Source of the DNA: Devosia sp. SL43
GTDB lineage: Bacteria; Pseudomonadota; Alphaproteobacteria; Rhizobiales; Devosiaceae
Direction of reading: 5' to 3'
Assembly (NCBI RefSeq): GCF_021729885.1
Contig: NZ_CP063401.1
Location: 1,240,001 to 1,304,000 of the forward strand
DNA length: 64,000 nucleotides
A program made the position numbers and the translations under genes. The notes beneath the pieces were generated by a model that searched no databases, had not been told where the DNA came from, and worked only from the letters and a program-made list of their open reading frames with translations. Shown one piece after another: positions 6,169 through 15,414 of this stretch (the stretch's first letter is position 1; each line of letters begins with the position of its first letter).

Positions 6169-8529
6169 ATGGATCGTGTGGAAGCCATCGAGGCGCTGAC
6201 GCGCAAGGCGCTGTGGCTGTCCAACTGGATGATCCACCACGCCAACCACATCCGCCCCAACGTGGATGGCGTAAAAGTCGGCGGTCACCAGGCCAGTTCC
6301 GCCTCCATGGCCGCCATCATGGCCGCGCTCTATTTCGGCGTGCTGAAGCCGGAAGATCGCGTCGCGGTCAAACCCCACGCCGCCCCGGTCTTCCACGCCA
6401 TCCAGTACCTGTTCGGCAAGCAGACGCTGGAAAAGCTCGAAAACTTCCGCGCCTTCGGCGGCGCCCAATCCTATCCCAGCCGCACCAAGGACACTGACGA
6501 CGTCGACATCTCCACCGGCTCAGTCGGCCTCGGCGTCGCCTTCACCGCCTTCGCCTCGTTAATCCAGGACTATGTCCGGGCAAAACCCTGGGCCAACAAA
6601 TCCCGCCCCGAAGGCCGAATGATCGCCCTGGTCGGCGACGCCGAACTGGACGAGGGCAACATCTACGAGTGCCTGCTCGAGGGCTGGAAGCACGGGCTGC
6701 GCAACACCTGGTGGGTCATCGACTACAACCGCCAGAGCCTCGACGGCGTCGTTCGCGAGGGTCTGTACGACCGCATCGAAGCCATCTTCCGCGCCTTCGA
6801 CTGGAACGTCGTCACCCTCAAATACGGCGCCCTGCAGCGCGCTGCCTTCGCCGAACCCGGCGGCGATCGCCTCAAGGCCTGGATCGACGCCGCGCCCAAC
6901 GCCATCTACTCCGCCCTGATGTTCCGCGGCGGCGCCGCCTGGCGCGAGCGGCTGCTCGACGAAATCGGCGACCAAGGCGACTTGACTGCCCTCCTCGCGC
7001 GTCGCAGCGACGCCGAACTGGCCGAACTCATGGCCAATCTCGGCGGCCATTGCACGCCCAGCCTGCTCGAACAGTTCGAAGCCGCAGGCGGCGAGAGGCC
7101 GACCGTCTTCATCGCCTACACCGTCAAGGGCTGGGCCACGCCGCTCGCCGGCCATAAGGACAATCATGCTGGCCAGATGACTGGTGCGCAGATGGACACC
7201 CTGCGCAGATCCATGAGCGTCCGCGAAGGCCACGAATGGGACAAGTTCGAGGGGCTGGCTGATCCAGAAGCAATCGAACGCTTCCTCGCCGGAGTTCCTT
7301 TCAACACCGGCGCATCCCGCCGCCACACCTCGCCGACTGTCGCCACCATCGGCCCGCAATTCGTCGGCACCGGCGCCACCTCTACGCAAACCGCTTTCGG
7401 CAAGATCCTCGACGCCATCGCCAAGACCGACAGCGACCTCGCCCGCCGTATTATTACCACCTCGCCCGACGTCACGGTTTCGACCAACCTTGGCACCTGG
7501 GTGAACCGCCGCAACCTCTTCGCCCGCCGCGAAATGGTCGACGTCTTCCAGAAAGAATCTATCCCCAGTGCCCAGAAGTGGCGCTTTACCCCCGAAGGCC
7601 AGCATCTCGAACTCGGCATCGCGGAAATGAACCTGTTCCTTGCTCTCGGCGCGGCTGGCCTTAGCCATTCGCTCTTCGGCGAGCGTCTGCTGCCCATTGG
7701 CACACTCTACGATCCGTTCATCTCCCGTGGCCTCGATGCCCTGAATTATGCCTGCTACCAGGATGCCCGCTTTCTGCTCGTCGCTACGCCCTCCGGCGTA
7801 TCGCTGGCCGGCGAGGGCGGCGCCCACCAGTCCATTGCCAGTCCGCTGATCGGCATGGCGCAGGATGGGCTGGCCAGCTTCGAACCCGCCTTTGCCGACG
7901 AGCTCTCTGTCATCATCGACTGGGCTTTCGACTACATGCAGCGCTTCGGCGATGCCCGCCCCGATCTCGCTGACTGGCCGCGTGACGTCACCGGCGGCTC
8001 GGTCTATCTTCGCCTCTCCACCCGCAGCATCGAGCAGCCACCGCGCAGCGTGGACAAGGCTCTCACCGACGGCATCATCCGCGGCGCCTATTGGTTGAAA
8101 CCTCCGACGCCCGAATGCGATGTCGTCATCGCCTACCAGGGCGTCCTCGCCAGCGAAGCTATTGAGGCCGCAGGCCGCCTCGGCGGCGATCGCCGGAACG
8201 TCGCTGTTCTGGCCGTCACCTCGGCCGACCGTCTCAATGCCGGCTGGCACGCCGCCCAGCGTGCGCGCCTACATGGCGAGTTCAACGCCCGCAGTCACAT
8301 CGAAGCGCTCCTGGCCGAAGTGCCCCGCCATGCTGGGCTCATTACCGCCATCGACGCGCATCCCGCCACGCTGGGCTGGCTCGGCAGCGTCCTCGGCCAC
8401 CGCACGATCACCCTGGGCGTCGAACATTTCGGCCAGACCGGAACTGTCCACGACCTCTATGCCCATTTCGGCATCGACGCGGCGGCGATCGAAAACGCGG
8501 CACGCGGCATAGTGGGTGGAGGCAGATGA
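6169..8529 (+). CDS. AceE-like thiamine-diphosphate-dependent dehydrogenase/transketolase-family enzyme
   Basis: 786 residues, shorter than the roughly 890 of homodimeric pyruvate dehydrogenase E1. The ThDP/Mg motif is GDAELDEGN at 156-164 with N187 in the NRQSLDGVV strand, very like the GDGEMDEP...NLQRLDGPV of AceE. HQASSASMAAI near 40-50 and the TGSVGLG strand near 116-122 belong to the Pyr/PP domains. It lacks the longer arms expected of AceE, and no E2/E3 genes are nearby. The start ATG is well placed behind GGAGGGGAAAGC. It probably acts on a 2-oxo acid; the substrate is unknown. It is divergent from an Lrp gene and carries the TGTCAGACA site. Confidence 0.8.
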   Translation: MDRVEAIEALTRKALWLSNWMIHHANHIRPNVDGVKVGGHQASSASMAAIMAALYFGVLKPEDRVAVKPHAAPVFHAIQYLFGKQTLEKLENFRAFGGAQSYPSRTKDTDDVDISTGSVGLGVAFTAFASLIQDYVRAKPWANKSRPEGRMIALVGDAELDEGNIYECLLEGWKHGLRNTWWVIDYNRQSLDGVVREGLYDRIEAIFRAFDWNVVTLKYGALQRAAFAEPGGDRLKAWIDAAPNAIYSALMFRGGAAWRERLLDEIGDQGDLTALLARRSDAELAELMANLGGHCTPSLLEQFEAAGGERPTVFIAYTVKGWATPLAGHKDNHAGQMTGAQMDTLRRSMSVREGHEWDKFEGLADPEAIERFLAGVPFNTGASRRHTSPTVATIGPQFVGTGATSTQTAFGKILDAIAKTDSDLARRIITTSPDVTVSTNLGTWVNRRNLFARREMVDVFQKESIPSAQKWRFTPEGQHLELGIAEMNLFLALGAAGLSHSLFGERLLPIGTLYDPFISRGLDALNYACYQDARFLLVATPSGVSLAGEGGAHQSIASPLIGMAQDGLASFEPAFADELSVIIDWAFDYMQRFGDARPDLADWPRDVTGGSVYLRLSTRSIEQPPRSVDKALTDGIIRGAYWLKPPTPECDVVIAYQGVLASEAIEAAGRLGGDRRNVAVLAVTSADRLNAGWHAAQRARLHGEFNARSHIEALLAEVPRHAGLITAIDAHPATLGWLGSVLGHRTITLGVEHFGQTGTVHDLYAHFGIDAAAIENAARGIVGGGR

Positions 8530-8533
8530 CACG

Positions 8534-8663
8534 GTGCCATGCCTTCGTGGTTCGAGGCGCTGAAGAAGCGGACCTCACCATGAGGGCTACTTCTGTTCGT
8601 GCCCCAGTGGCCCCCATGGTGAGGTGCGAGCCTTCCCGAGCCTCGACCACGAGGGCGTGCCAC
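8534..8663. repeat. Long palindromic intergenic repeat, family 2, copy 1
   Basis: An imperfect palindrome of about 130 bp. The left part (TTCGTGGTTCGAGGCGCTGA, ACCTCACCATGAGG) is mirrored by the right part (CCCATGGTGAGGTGCGAG, GCCTCGACCACGAGG). A close copy is at 34304-34434. It starts right after the AceE-like stop codon. This resembles the hairpin elements dispersed in Hyphomicrobiales genomes. Confidence 0.8.
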
Positions 8664-8755
8664 GAAGCTTGCTGCCCATTTCCTCACCACTCAAGCCACC
8701 GGCTTATGAAATGCGCAACCTATCCACAGACCGGCTTGCCAAGCCCGATCGCATT

Positions 8756-8764
8756 TGTCAGACA
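8756..8764. promoter_or_regulatory. TGTCAGACA site upstream of the ABC transporter operon
   Basis: Same 9-bp palindrome as 6139-6147, here extended as ATTTGTC-A-GACATAT with one mismatch between arms. It is 137 bp upstream of the solute-binding-protein start and is a candidate operator for the GntR-family gene at the end of this operon. Confidence 0.4.
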
Positions 8765-8901
8765 TATGTCATTGGTCCGATTTCGAGGGGAATTCGATCT
8801 GTCGATCGCAGCCTGCGCTGCCACAGAATGACCGGCGCCGTGCAAGGCGCCGGCATACGGGAAACGTCCAAGAACTTGCTCTGCAACAAGGAGGGAGCTT
8901 T

Positions 8902-10506
8902 ATGAACCTAATGCTGAAGATTGCCGGGGCGCTGACTGTCGCCACCGCCATGACTGCGCCGTCGCTGGCCCAGACAACCATCGTCGCACCCAGCGGCAGC
9001 ACCGCCGGCACCTATATGGACTACATGAAGACCGTGTACGATCGCGGCACCGGCTCCGAGCTGCTGCAGATCCCGATCGCCACCTTCGACAAGGAGTTCG
9101 AGCTCACGCCGATGGCGGCCGAGAGCTGGAGCCAGTCCGAAGATGGCCTCACTTGGACCTTCAAGCTCCGCTCCGGTCTCGTCTGGTCCGATGGCGAACC
9201 GCTCACCGCCGAGGACTTCGTTTTCGCCCTGCAGCGCGCCGCCACCTCGGGCTATGACTTCGCCTGGTACTGGGACTTTGCCGGCGGCATCAAGGGCTGG
9301 AAGGAAGTCACCGAAGGCACCGCCGAAGCCTCGACGCTCGGCCTCAAGGCCGTCGATGACCTCACCATCGAAGTCACCACCGTCGCGCCCAAGCCTTACT
9401 TCCCGTCGGTCACCAGCCTCTGGTACCCGGTTCCCAAGCACAAGGTCGACGAGCTCGGCGACGACTGGGCCCTCGATGTCGCCTCGATCGTCTCCTCCGG
9501 TCCGTTCGAAATCGAGAGCTGGGAGAAGTCGAACAACTCTGTCGTCTTCACCAAGTCCGATACCTATACTGGCCCCTGGTCGCCAATGATCGATCGTCTC
9601 GAACTCGATCCGACCCTCAACGCCCCCGAAGTCGGCCTCCCGGCCTTCCTCGCCGGTGACTCCGACTATTCGTTCCTCAATACCGGCCAGGTGCCGGTGG
9701 CGACCCAGCGCTTCCCCGACGGCATCCGTCAGAACGCCGTCTTCGCCACCTCGTACATTTCGTACGACCTCGACGCTGCGCCGTTCAACGACGTCAACGT
9801 CCGCCGCGCCTTCTACTATGCGGTTGATCGCGCCGAGCTGACCTCCACCGTCCTCAAGGACATCGCCATCCCGGCCGGCTCGATCCTGCCGCCCGGCTAT
9901 CCTGGCTACAATCCTGACGTCGTGGCCCAGGCCACCTTCGACCCTGAGAAGGCCAAGCAGTTCCTGGCCGATGCCGGCTTCGCCAATGGCGAAGGCTTCC
10001 CCGATGTCGAGATCTGGTACCGCGAAGAAGGCGGCTATAACGGCGCCATCATCCCGGCCATGGCGCAGTATCTCCAGGCCGAATTCAAGGAAGTCCTGGG
10101 CATCACCCTCAACATCCGCGCCCTGCCGGGCCCGGAATGGATGGATGGCTTGCGCGGCAAGAAGAACAACATCTTCATCGCGCCCTATGAATACGACTAT
10201 CTCGATCCGTCCAACTTCTACGGCATTTTCTACAATGGCGGCCGTCACGGCTATTTCATTCCGGAATATGACGAGCTAGTCGCCAAGGCCGACTCAGAAT
10301 CCGATTGGGACACCCGCTATCAGCTCTATGCCGATGCCGAGCAGGTCATGATCGACCAGGGCCTGATCATCCCGCTCGTCCATCCGATCACCATCGCCGT
10401 GGTGTCGGACCAGGTTACCGGCGACGGCGTCCAGCCGAACTCGCTCGGCTTCACCCAGCTCGACCGCCTCGGCCACTACTTCTTCACGCACATCACGAAG
10501 CAGTAG
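8902..10506 (+). CDS. Peptide/nickel-type ABC transporter solute-binding protein (SBP family 5)
   Basis: 534 residues from ATG 8902, chosen because AAGGAGGGA lies 5-13 bases upstream and a signal peptide begins there (MNLMLKIAGALTVATAMTAP...SLAQ). The earlier in-frame ATG at 8755 would add 49 implausible residues. The family 5 signature WSDGEPLTAEDFVFALQRA follows the LTWTFKLRSGLVWSDG strand. It captures peptides or related solutes in the periplasm for the transporter encoded downstream. The substrate cannot be read from sequence. Confidence 0.93.
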   Translation: MNLMLKIAGALTVATAMTAPSLAQTTIVAPSGSTAGTYMDYMKTVYDRGTGSELLQIPIATFDKEFELTPMAAESWSQSEDGLTWTFKLRSGLVWSDGEPLTAEDFVFALQRAATSGYDFAWYWDFAGGIKGWKEVTEGTAEASTLGLKAVDDLTIEVTTVAPKPYFPSVTSLWYPVPKHKVDELGDDWALDVASIVSSGPFEIESWEKSNNSVVFTKSDTYTGPWSPMIDRLELDPTLNAPEVGLPAFLAGDSDYSFLNTGQVPVATQRFPDGIRQNAVFATSYISYDLDAAPFNDVNVRRAFYYAVDRAELTSTVLKDIAIPAGSILPPGYPGYNPDVVAQATFDPEKAKQFLADAGFANGEGFPDVEIWYREEGGYNGAIIPAMAQYLQAEFKEVLGITLNIRALPGPEWMDGLRGKKNNIFIAPYEYDYLDPSNFYGIFYNGGRHGYFIPEYDELVAKADSESDWDTRYQLYADAEQVMIDQGLIIPLVHPITIAVVSDQVTGDGVQPNSLGFTQLDRLGHYFFTHITKQ

Positions 10507-10519
10507 TCGCGTTCGACCG

Positions 10520-10545
10520 CACTTCCCGGCTCGCGCCGGGAAGTG
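10520..10545 (+). other. Intercistronic hairpin after the solute-binding-protein gene
   Basis: Perfect 11-bp stem CACTTCCCGGC with loop TCGC, 13 bases after the stop codon and before the ATPase gene, with no T-run. Such hairpins often stabilise the upstream mRNA so that binding protein exceeds membrane components. The parallel element after urtA (40777-40802) has the same layout. Confidence 0.6.
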
Positions 10546-10565
10546 CCTCTAGCAAAGGCCGCTCA

Positions 10566-12323
10566 ATGTCCCTTGTTGAAATCCAGGACCTCAAGGTCAG
10601 CTTCAGCCAGTATGGCGGCCAGATCGACGCGGTCCGCGGCGTGAGCTTCACCGTCAACGAGGGCGAAAGCCTGGGCATTGTCGGCGAATCCGGCTCGGGA
10701 AAATCCGTCAGCTGCAGCGCCCTGCTCCGCCTGCTGCCGGCAACCGCCAATGTCAGCGCCAGCAAGATGACCTTGGACGGAATCGACGTCCTCAAGGCCG
10801 ACAAGGACGATCTCAAACGCATGCGCGGCCGCGCCGCCGCAATGATCTTTCAGGATCCGATGACGGCTTTCGATCCCGTCTTCACCATCGGCCACCAGAT
10901 CGTCGAAACCATCCAGGCCCACCGCAATATCGGCAAGCGCGAGGCCTTGGCCGAAGCTGAGCAGCTACTGCTCCGCGTCGAAATCAAGAACGCCGGCGAC
11001 GTCCTCAAATACTACCCGCACCAGCTCTCAGGCGGCATGCTGCAGCGCGCCATGATCGCCATGGCCCTGTCCTGCCGCCCCAAGGTGCTGATCGCCGACG
11101 AACCGACCACCGCGCTCGATGTCACCATCCAGGCGCAGATCCTCCAGCTCATCAAGAAAGTGCAGGCCGAATTCGGCATGGCGCTGATCATGATCACCCA
11201 CGACCTCGGAGTCATCGCCGAAACCGTCGATCGCGTGCTGGTCATGTATGGCGGCGAGGTGATGGAAGAAGGTACCGTCCAGCAGATTTTCGAGGCACCG
11301 ACGCACGACTACACCAAGACCCTGCTGGCCAGCCTCCATTCCAAATTCGAGCCGTCAAAAGGCGATCCCGACGCCATCGCGCCTGCGCTGGAGCTGCGCG
11401 GCCTCGGCAAATCCTTCCGCATTCGCCGCCGCAAGGGCTTCACTGTCAGCTACGCCGAATTCCAGGCGGTGCAAACCGTCGATGTCGTCCTGCCGCGCAA
11501 CCGCATCGTCGCCATCGTCGGCGAAAGCGGTTCCGGCAAGACCACCACCGGCCTCATGGCCATGCGCCTCACCGAACCGTCCAGGGGCCAGATCTTGGTC
11601 GATGGCACCGACATCTCCAGCCTCGACAACGCCGCGCTCATCCCCTTCCGCAAACGCATGCAGATCGTCTTTCAGGACAGCTATTCGGCCCTCGACCCGA
11701 TGATGACGCTGGCCCAGATCATCGCCGAACCGCTGCATATCCACGGCATGGGAAGCTCCCGCGAGCAGACCGAGAAAGCCCTCGGCTGGCTTGATCGTGT
11801 CGGCCTGCCGCGCAGTTTCGGCAGCCGCTATGCCCATGAACTCTCCGGCGGCCAGCGCCAGCGCGTCGCCATCGCCCGCGCCCTGATCCTCGAACCCACG
11901 GTCCTTGTCGCCGACGAGCCAACATCCGCCCTCGACGTCACCGTCAAGGCGCAGATCATCAACCTGCTCAAGCAGCTGCAGGCGGAGATGGGGCTATCCA
12001 TCCTGTTCATCAGCCACGACCTCTCCACCGTAAAGTCGCTCACCGACAGCGTCGTCGTCATGTATCGCGGTCGCGTCGTCGAGGAAGGCCCGACCGAACG
12101 CCTCTTCGCCGATCCGCAGCATCCCTATACGCGCGCTCTGCTCGACGCCATTCCGGCCACCAGCCCAAGCGAACGCCGACTGCGCAACTTCCTCTCCGCC
12201 GACGAAATCAACGCCCAGACGCCGCGCTACACCGCCATCCAGACCGGCGCCGCCCCCAACGCCACCCCCCAACTGGTCACCATCGCCCCGGGCCACCGGG
12301 TCGAGGCGATCGTGACGAATTGA
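10566..12323 (+). CDS. Fused dipeptide-type ABC transporter ATPase (DppD-DppF fusion)
   Basis: 585 residues from ATG 10566. Two complete nucleotide-binding domains lie in tandem: Walker [11 protein letters not shown] with signature [14 protein letters not shown] and Walker [13 protein letters not shown], then Walker [11 protein letters not shown], signature [14 protein letters not shown] and Walker [13 protein letters not shown]. Each half ends in the oligopeptide-transporter C-terminal region ([23 protein letters not shown]). It energises uptake by the two permeases downstream. In many species the two halves are separate genes. The long in-frame extension upstream overlaps the binding-protein gene and is not used. 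Confidence 0.95.
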   Translation: MSLVEIQDLKVSFSQYGGQIDAVRGVSFTVNEGESLGIVGESGSGKSVSCSALLRLLPATANVSASKMTLDGIDVLKADKDDLKRMRGRAAAMIFQDPMTAFDPVFTIGHQIVETIQAHRNIGKREALAEAEQLLLRVEIKNAGDVLKYYPHQLSGGMLQRAMIAMALSCRPKVLIADEPTTALDVTIQAQILQLIKKVQAEFGMALIMITHDLGVIAETVDRVLVMYGGEVMEEGTVQQIFEAPTHDYTKTLLASLHSKFEPSKGDPDAIAPALELRGLGKSFRIRRRKGFTVSYAEFQAVQTVDVVLPRNRIVAIVGESGSGKTTTGLMAMRLTEPSRGQILVDGTDISSLDNAALIPFRKRMQIVFQDSYSALDPMMTLAQIIAEPLHIHGMGSSREQTEKALGWLDRVGLPRSFGSRYAHELSGGQRQRVAIARALILEPTVLVADEPTSALDVTVKAQIINLLKQLQAEMGLSILFISHDLSTVKSLTDSVVVMYRGRVVEEGPTERLFADPQHPYTRALLDAIPATSPSERRLRNFLSADEINAQTPRYTAIQTGAAPNATPQLVTIAPGHRVEAIVTN

Positions 12324-12333
12324 GGAGACCGCG

Positions 12334-13263
12334 ATGCTAGCCCACATCATCCGCCGCATCCTGTCGGTCGCCTTCACCTTCATCGTCGTCTCGGTCATCA
12401 TCTTCATGATGATGCATTCGGTGCCTGGCGGCCCGTTCGACGCCAATGACATGCCGGTCTCCGAAGCCGTCCGCGCCAAGATGATGGCGCAGTGGGGCCT
12501 CGATCAGCCACTGCATGTCCAGTATTTCCAGTATATGTGGGGTGTGCTCCACCTCGATTTCGGTGTGCCCTTCCAGAGCCCGGGCGAGACCGTCGTCGAG
12601 CTCATCTCGCGCGCCTGGGTCCCCAGCCTGATCCTCGGCGGATCAGGCGTTCTCATCGGCGCCCCGCTCGGCATTCTTCTCGGCATGGCTGCCGCGCTCC
12701 ATCGCAATACGTGGATCGATTATCTCGCTTCGACCGTCGCGACGCTGGGCCTCACCATCCCAGTCTTCGTCACCTCGATGCTGCTGATCCTCATCTTCGC
12801 TGTCTGGCTCAATTGGCTCCCCGCTAGCGGCTGGCCGCAGCCCAACCGCTGGATCCTGCCCATCATCTGCTACGCCACCATCCCGCTGGCCACTTACGCC
12901 CGCTACACGCGCTCGGCCATGCTCGACACACTCAACCGACCCTTCGTCACCGTGCTGCGCGCCAAGGGCCTCAGCGAGAACAGGATCATCTTCCAGCACG
13001 TGATGCGCAACTCGGCCATCCCGCTGGTGACGGTCTTCCTGCCCATGTTCATCGGCACCGCCACCGGCTCGATCTTCGTCGAAGCCATGTTCCGCGTTCC
13101 AGGCCTGGGTGCCTACTTCGTTTCGTCCATCGAGGTGCGTGACTACACGCTGCAAATGGCGCTGATGCTGATGATCACCTTCATGTACTGTGTCGCCTAC
13201 CTTCTATCCGACATCATCTACGCCCTGCTCAATCCCCGCATCCGCGTCGGAGGCGCCGAATGA
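12334..13263 (+). CDS. Peptide-type ABC transporter permease, DppB-like
   Basis: 309 residues with six hydrophobic segments. The N-terminus ILSVAFTFIVVSVIIFMMMH plus a large periplasmic loop (VPGGPFDAN) is typical of DppB/OppB. The coupling helix region is YARYTRSAMLDTLNRPFVTV-LRAKGLSE, the EAA loop contacting the ATPase. RBS GAGGAGA precedes the ATG. It overlaps the next gene by 4 bp (ATGA). Confidence 0.94.
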   Translation: MLAHIIRRILSVAFTFIVVSVIIFMMMHSVPGGPFDANDMPVSEAVRAKMMAQWGLDQPLHVQYFQYMWGVLHLDFGVPFQSPGETVVELISRAWVPSLILGGSGVLIGAPLGILLGMAAALHRNTWIDYLASTVATLGLTIPVFVTSMLLILIFAVWLNWLPASGWPQPNRWILPIICYATIPLATYARYTRSAMLDTLNRPFVTVLRAKGLSENRIIFQHVMRNSAIPLVTVFLPMFIGTATGSIFVEAMFRVPGLGAYFVSSIEVRDYTLQMALMLMITFMYCVAYLLSDIIYALLNPRIRVGGAE

Positions 13264-14144
13264 CCGACGCCACCGCACCCATGCCCGTGACCCGCCAGCG
13301 CGGCCCGCTCTGGTTCGCCTGGCGCCGCTTTTTGTCCAACAAGGCCGCCGTCATCGGCGGCGCGGTTCTCGGCATCCTGGTCCTGATGGCCATCTTCGCG
13401 CCGCTGATCACGCCCTATCATCCCGAGGCCCAGAGCTTCCTCACCGAGGCGCTGGCGTTTCCCTCTGCCGAGCACTGGTTCGGCATCGACAATCTGGGCC
13501 GGGACTTCTATTCGCGTATCGTCTATGGCTCGCGCGTTTCGCTCACCATCGGCTTCACAGCTGCCCTGTTCAGCGTCCTCGTTGGCATTCCGCTCGGTGC
13601 CCTCGCCGGCTATTTTGGCGGCCGCATCGACTGGGTGATCATGCGCATCATCGAAGTCTTCTCCGTCATCCCGCCACTGCTCGCCGCCCTGCTGCTGGGC
13701 GCCATCACCCGTGGTGGCTACGGCACCATCGTCTTCATCGCAGCCCTCTTCGGCTGGGTGCAGGTCTGCCTGCTGGTCCGCGCCCAGGTGAAATCCTTCC
13801 GCGAGAAGGAGTTCGTCCGCGCCGCCCAGGCGCTCGGCGCCTCACCCTGGTACATTATCCGCCGCCACCTGATCCCCAATTCGATCAGCCCGATCATCAT
13901 CGGCTTCGTCCTGGCGATCCCGCTGGCGATGATGCTCGAAGCCTCGCTGAGCTTCCTCGGCGTCGGCGTCCCGCCGCCCACGCCGACCTGGGGCCAGATG
14001 ATCAATGAGGGCATCGACTTCATGTTCTTCTATTGGCACCTGGCGGTCTTCCCCACCGCCGCTCTCGCCATATCAGTGCTCGCGGCCTCGCTCTTCGGCG
14101 ATGGCTTGCGCGATGCGCTCGACCCGACTTTGAAAGGCCGCTGA
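13260..14144 (+). CDS. Peptide-type ABC transporter permease, DppC-like
   Basis: 294 residues. The N-terminal OppC segment (WFAWRRFLSNKAAVIGGAVL) is followed by the transmembrane domain with the EAA motif REKEFVRAAQALGASPWYII and the closing LSFLGVGVPPPTPTWGQMIN typical of DppC. Translationally coupled to the preceding permease. It completes the membrane channel of the importer. Confidence 0.95.
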   Translation: MTDATAPMPVTRQRGPLWFAWRRFLSNKAAVIGGAVLGILVLMAIFAPLITPYHPEAQSFLTEALAFPSAEHWFGIDNLGRDFYSRIVYGSRVSLTIGFTAALFSVLVGIPLGALAGYFGGRIDWVIMRIIEVFSVIPPLLAALLLGAITRGGYGTIVFIAALFGWVQVCLLVRAQVKSFREKEFVRAAQALGASPWYIIRRHLIPNSISPIIIGFVLAIPLAMMLEASLSFLGVGVPPPTPTWGQMINEGIDFMFFYWHLAVFPTAALAISVLAASLFGDGLRDALDPTLKGR

Positions 14145-14145
14145 A

Positions 14146-15345
14146 TTGTCCGAAAATCTCGCCCGGCAGTTCCTGATCCGCGACGATGTCGTCTTCCTCA
14201 ACCACGGCTCGTTCGGCGCCTGCCCGCGCCCGGTCTTCGCCAAATATCAGGAATGGCAGCTCGAACTCGAGCGCCAGCCGGTGGAATTCCTCGGCCGCAA
14301 CCTGACCGAGACCATGCGTCAGCCACGCATCGCGCTCGCGGCCGAACTCGGCACGACGCCGGACAATATCGTCGGCCTGACCAATGCCACGCTCGGCCTC
14401 AACATCGTCGCCCAATCGCTTGACCTGAAGCCCGGCGACCAGATCCTCACCACCGACCACGAATATTCGGCCCTGGAAAAGACCTGGGCCTATGTCTGCC
14501 GCAAGACCGGCGCCGAGGTCGTCGTGGTCAAAGTGCCCATGCCGCTCCTGACCGAAGGGCAGTTCACCGACACCATCGTGGCAGGCATGACCGACCGAAC
14601 CAAGGTGCTGTTCCTCAGCCACATCACCTCGCCCACTGCCCTGCTCTTCCCCATCGAGCGTTCCATCGCCGAGGCACGCAAGCGGGGTATCTGGAGCGTC
14701 ATCGACGGCGCCCACACACCGGGCCACATCAAGCTCGAACTCGACAAACTCGGCGCCGATTTCTATTCCGGCAACTGCCACAAATGGATGATGGCCCCCA
14801 AGGGCTCGGCCTTCCTCCACGCTCGCCCGGAAGTCCAGGGCCTGATCAATCCGCTGGTCATATCCCACGGCTGGACCGCCGACTCCAAGAACCCGGGCGC
14901 CAAGGGCGCGTTCGGCAATACCCCCTTCATCGACGAACTGGAAATGCAGGGCACCCGCGATCCCGCGCCCTGGCTCACCGTCCCCGCCGCCCTCGACTAT
15001 CGCCGCGACAACGACTGGCCCAGCGTCCAGGCGCACTGCCACGCGCTGGCTCTCGACACAGCCCGGCGCCTCGGTGAACGCACCGGCCTCGCCCCGCTCA
15101 GCGCCCCCGAATTCAGCGCCCCGCAAATGATCGCCATGCCGATTCCCGAATGCGATACCGAACAGCTCAAGCTCGCTCTCTACGACAAGTACCGCATCGA
15201 GATTCCGGTCTTCAAATGGCAGGACACCTGCATCTGCCGCCTCTCGGTGCAGGGCTACAATTCCAAGCCGCAGATGGACCTGCTGATCGACGCGCTGACC
15301 GACCTGTTAGCCTTGAAAGGTGGATCGGCGCGCCAGGCCTCATAG
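14146..15345 (+). CDS. Class V PLP-dependent aminotransferase, isopenicillin N epimerase-like
   Basis: 399 residues. The start is TTG at 14146, one base after the permease stop, with GAAAGG upstream. FLNHGSFGACPR at the N-terminus, SVIDGAHTPGHI (Asp pairing the pyridine nitrogen) and the Schiff-base lysine in GNCHKWMMAPKG identify the fold-type I class V group. Related enzymes are epimerases, cysteine desulfurases or amino-acid lyases, so the reaction is open. Its place at the end of a peptide importer operon suggests it processes an amino compound that the importer brings in. Confidence 0.88.
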   Translation: MSENLARQFLIRDDVVFLNHGSFGACPRPVFAKYQEWQLELERQPVEFLGRNLTETMRQPRIALAAELGTTPDNIVGLTNATLGLNIVAQSLDLKPGDQILTTDHEYSALEKTWAYVCRKTGAEVVVVKVPMPLLTEGQFTDTIVAGMTDRTKVLFLSHITSPTALLFPIERSIAEARKRGIWSVIDGAHTPGHIKLELDKLGADFYSGNCHKWMMAPKGSAFLHARPEVQGLINPLVISHGWTADSKNPGAKGAFGNTPFIDELEMQGTRDPAPWLTVPAALDYRRDNDWPSVQAHCHALALDTARRLGERTGLAPLSAPEFSAPQMIAMPIPECDTEQLKLALYDKYRIEIPVFKWQDTCICRLSVQGYNSKPQMDLLIDALTDLLALKGGSARQAS

Positions 15346-15375
15346 CAAGGCTGACAAATCGCGCGAACTATGGTG

Positions 15376-15384
15376 TGTGTGACA
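15376..15384. promoter_or_regulatory. Degenerate TGTCAGACA-like site before the GntR gene
   Basis: TGTGTGACA matches the TGTCAGACA element at 7 of 9 positions and lies 31 bp before the GTG start chosen for the regulator, where an autoregulatory site would be expected. Confidence 0.25.
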
Positions 15385-15414
15385 ACGATTGCACCCGCCC
15401 GGAGGAAAGGCGCC

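Noticed and set aside
6559-8250. 563-codon open frame on the minus strand
   Set aside because: It is antisense to the AceE-like gene, whose motifs are unmistakable; the frame is a by-product of high third-position GC.
8908-10248. 446-codon minus-strand open frame
   Set aside because: Antisense to the solute-binding protein, which has a signal peptide, ribosome site and family motifs.
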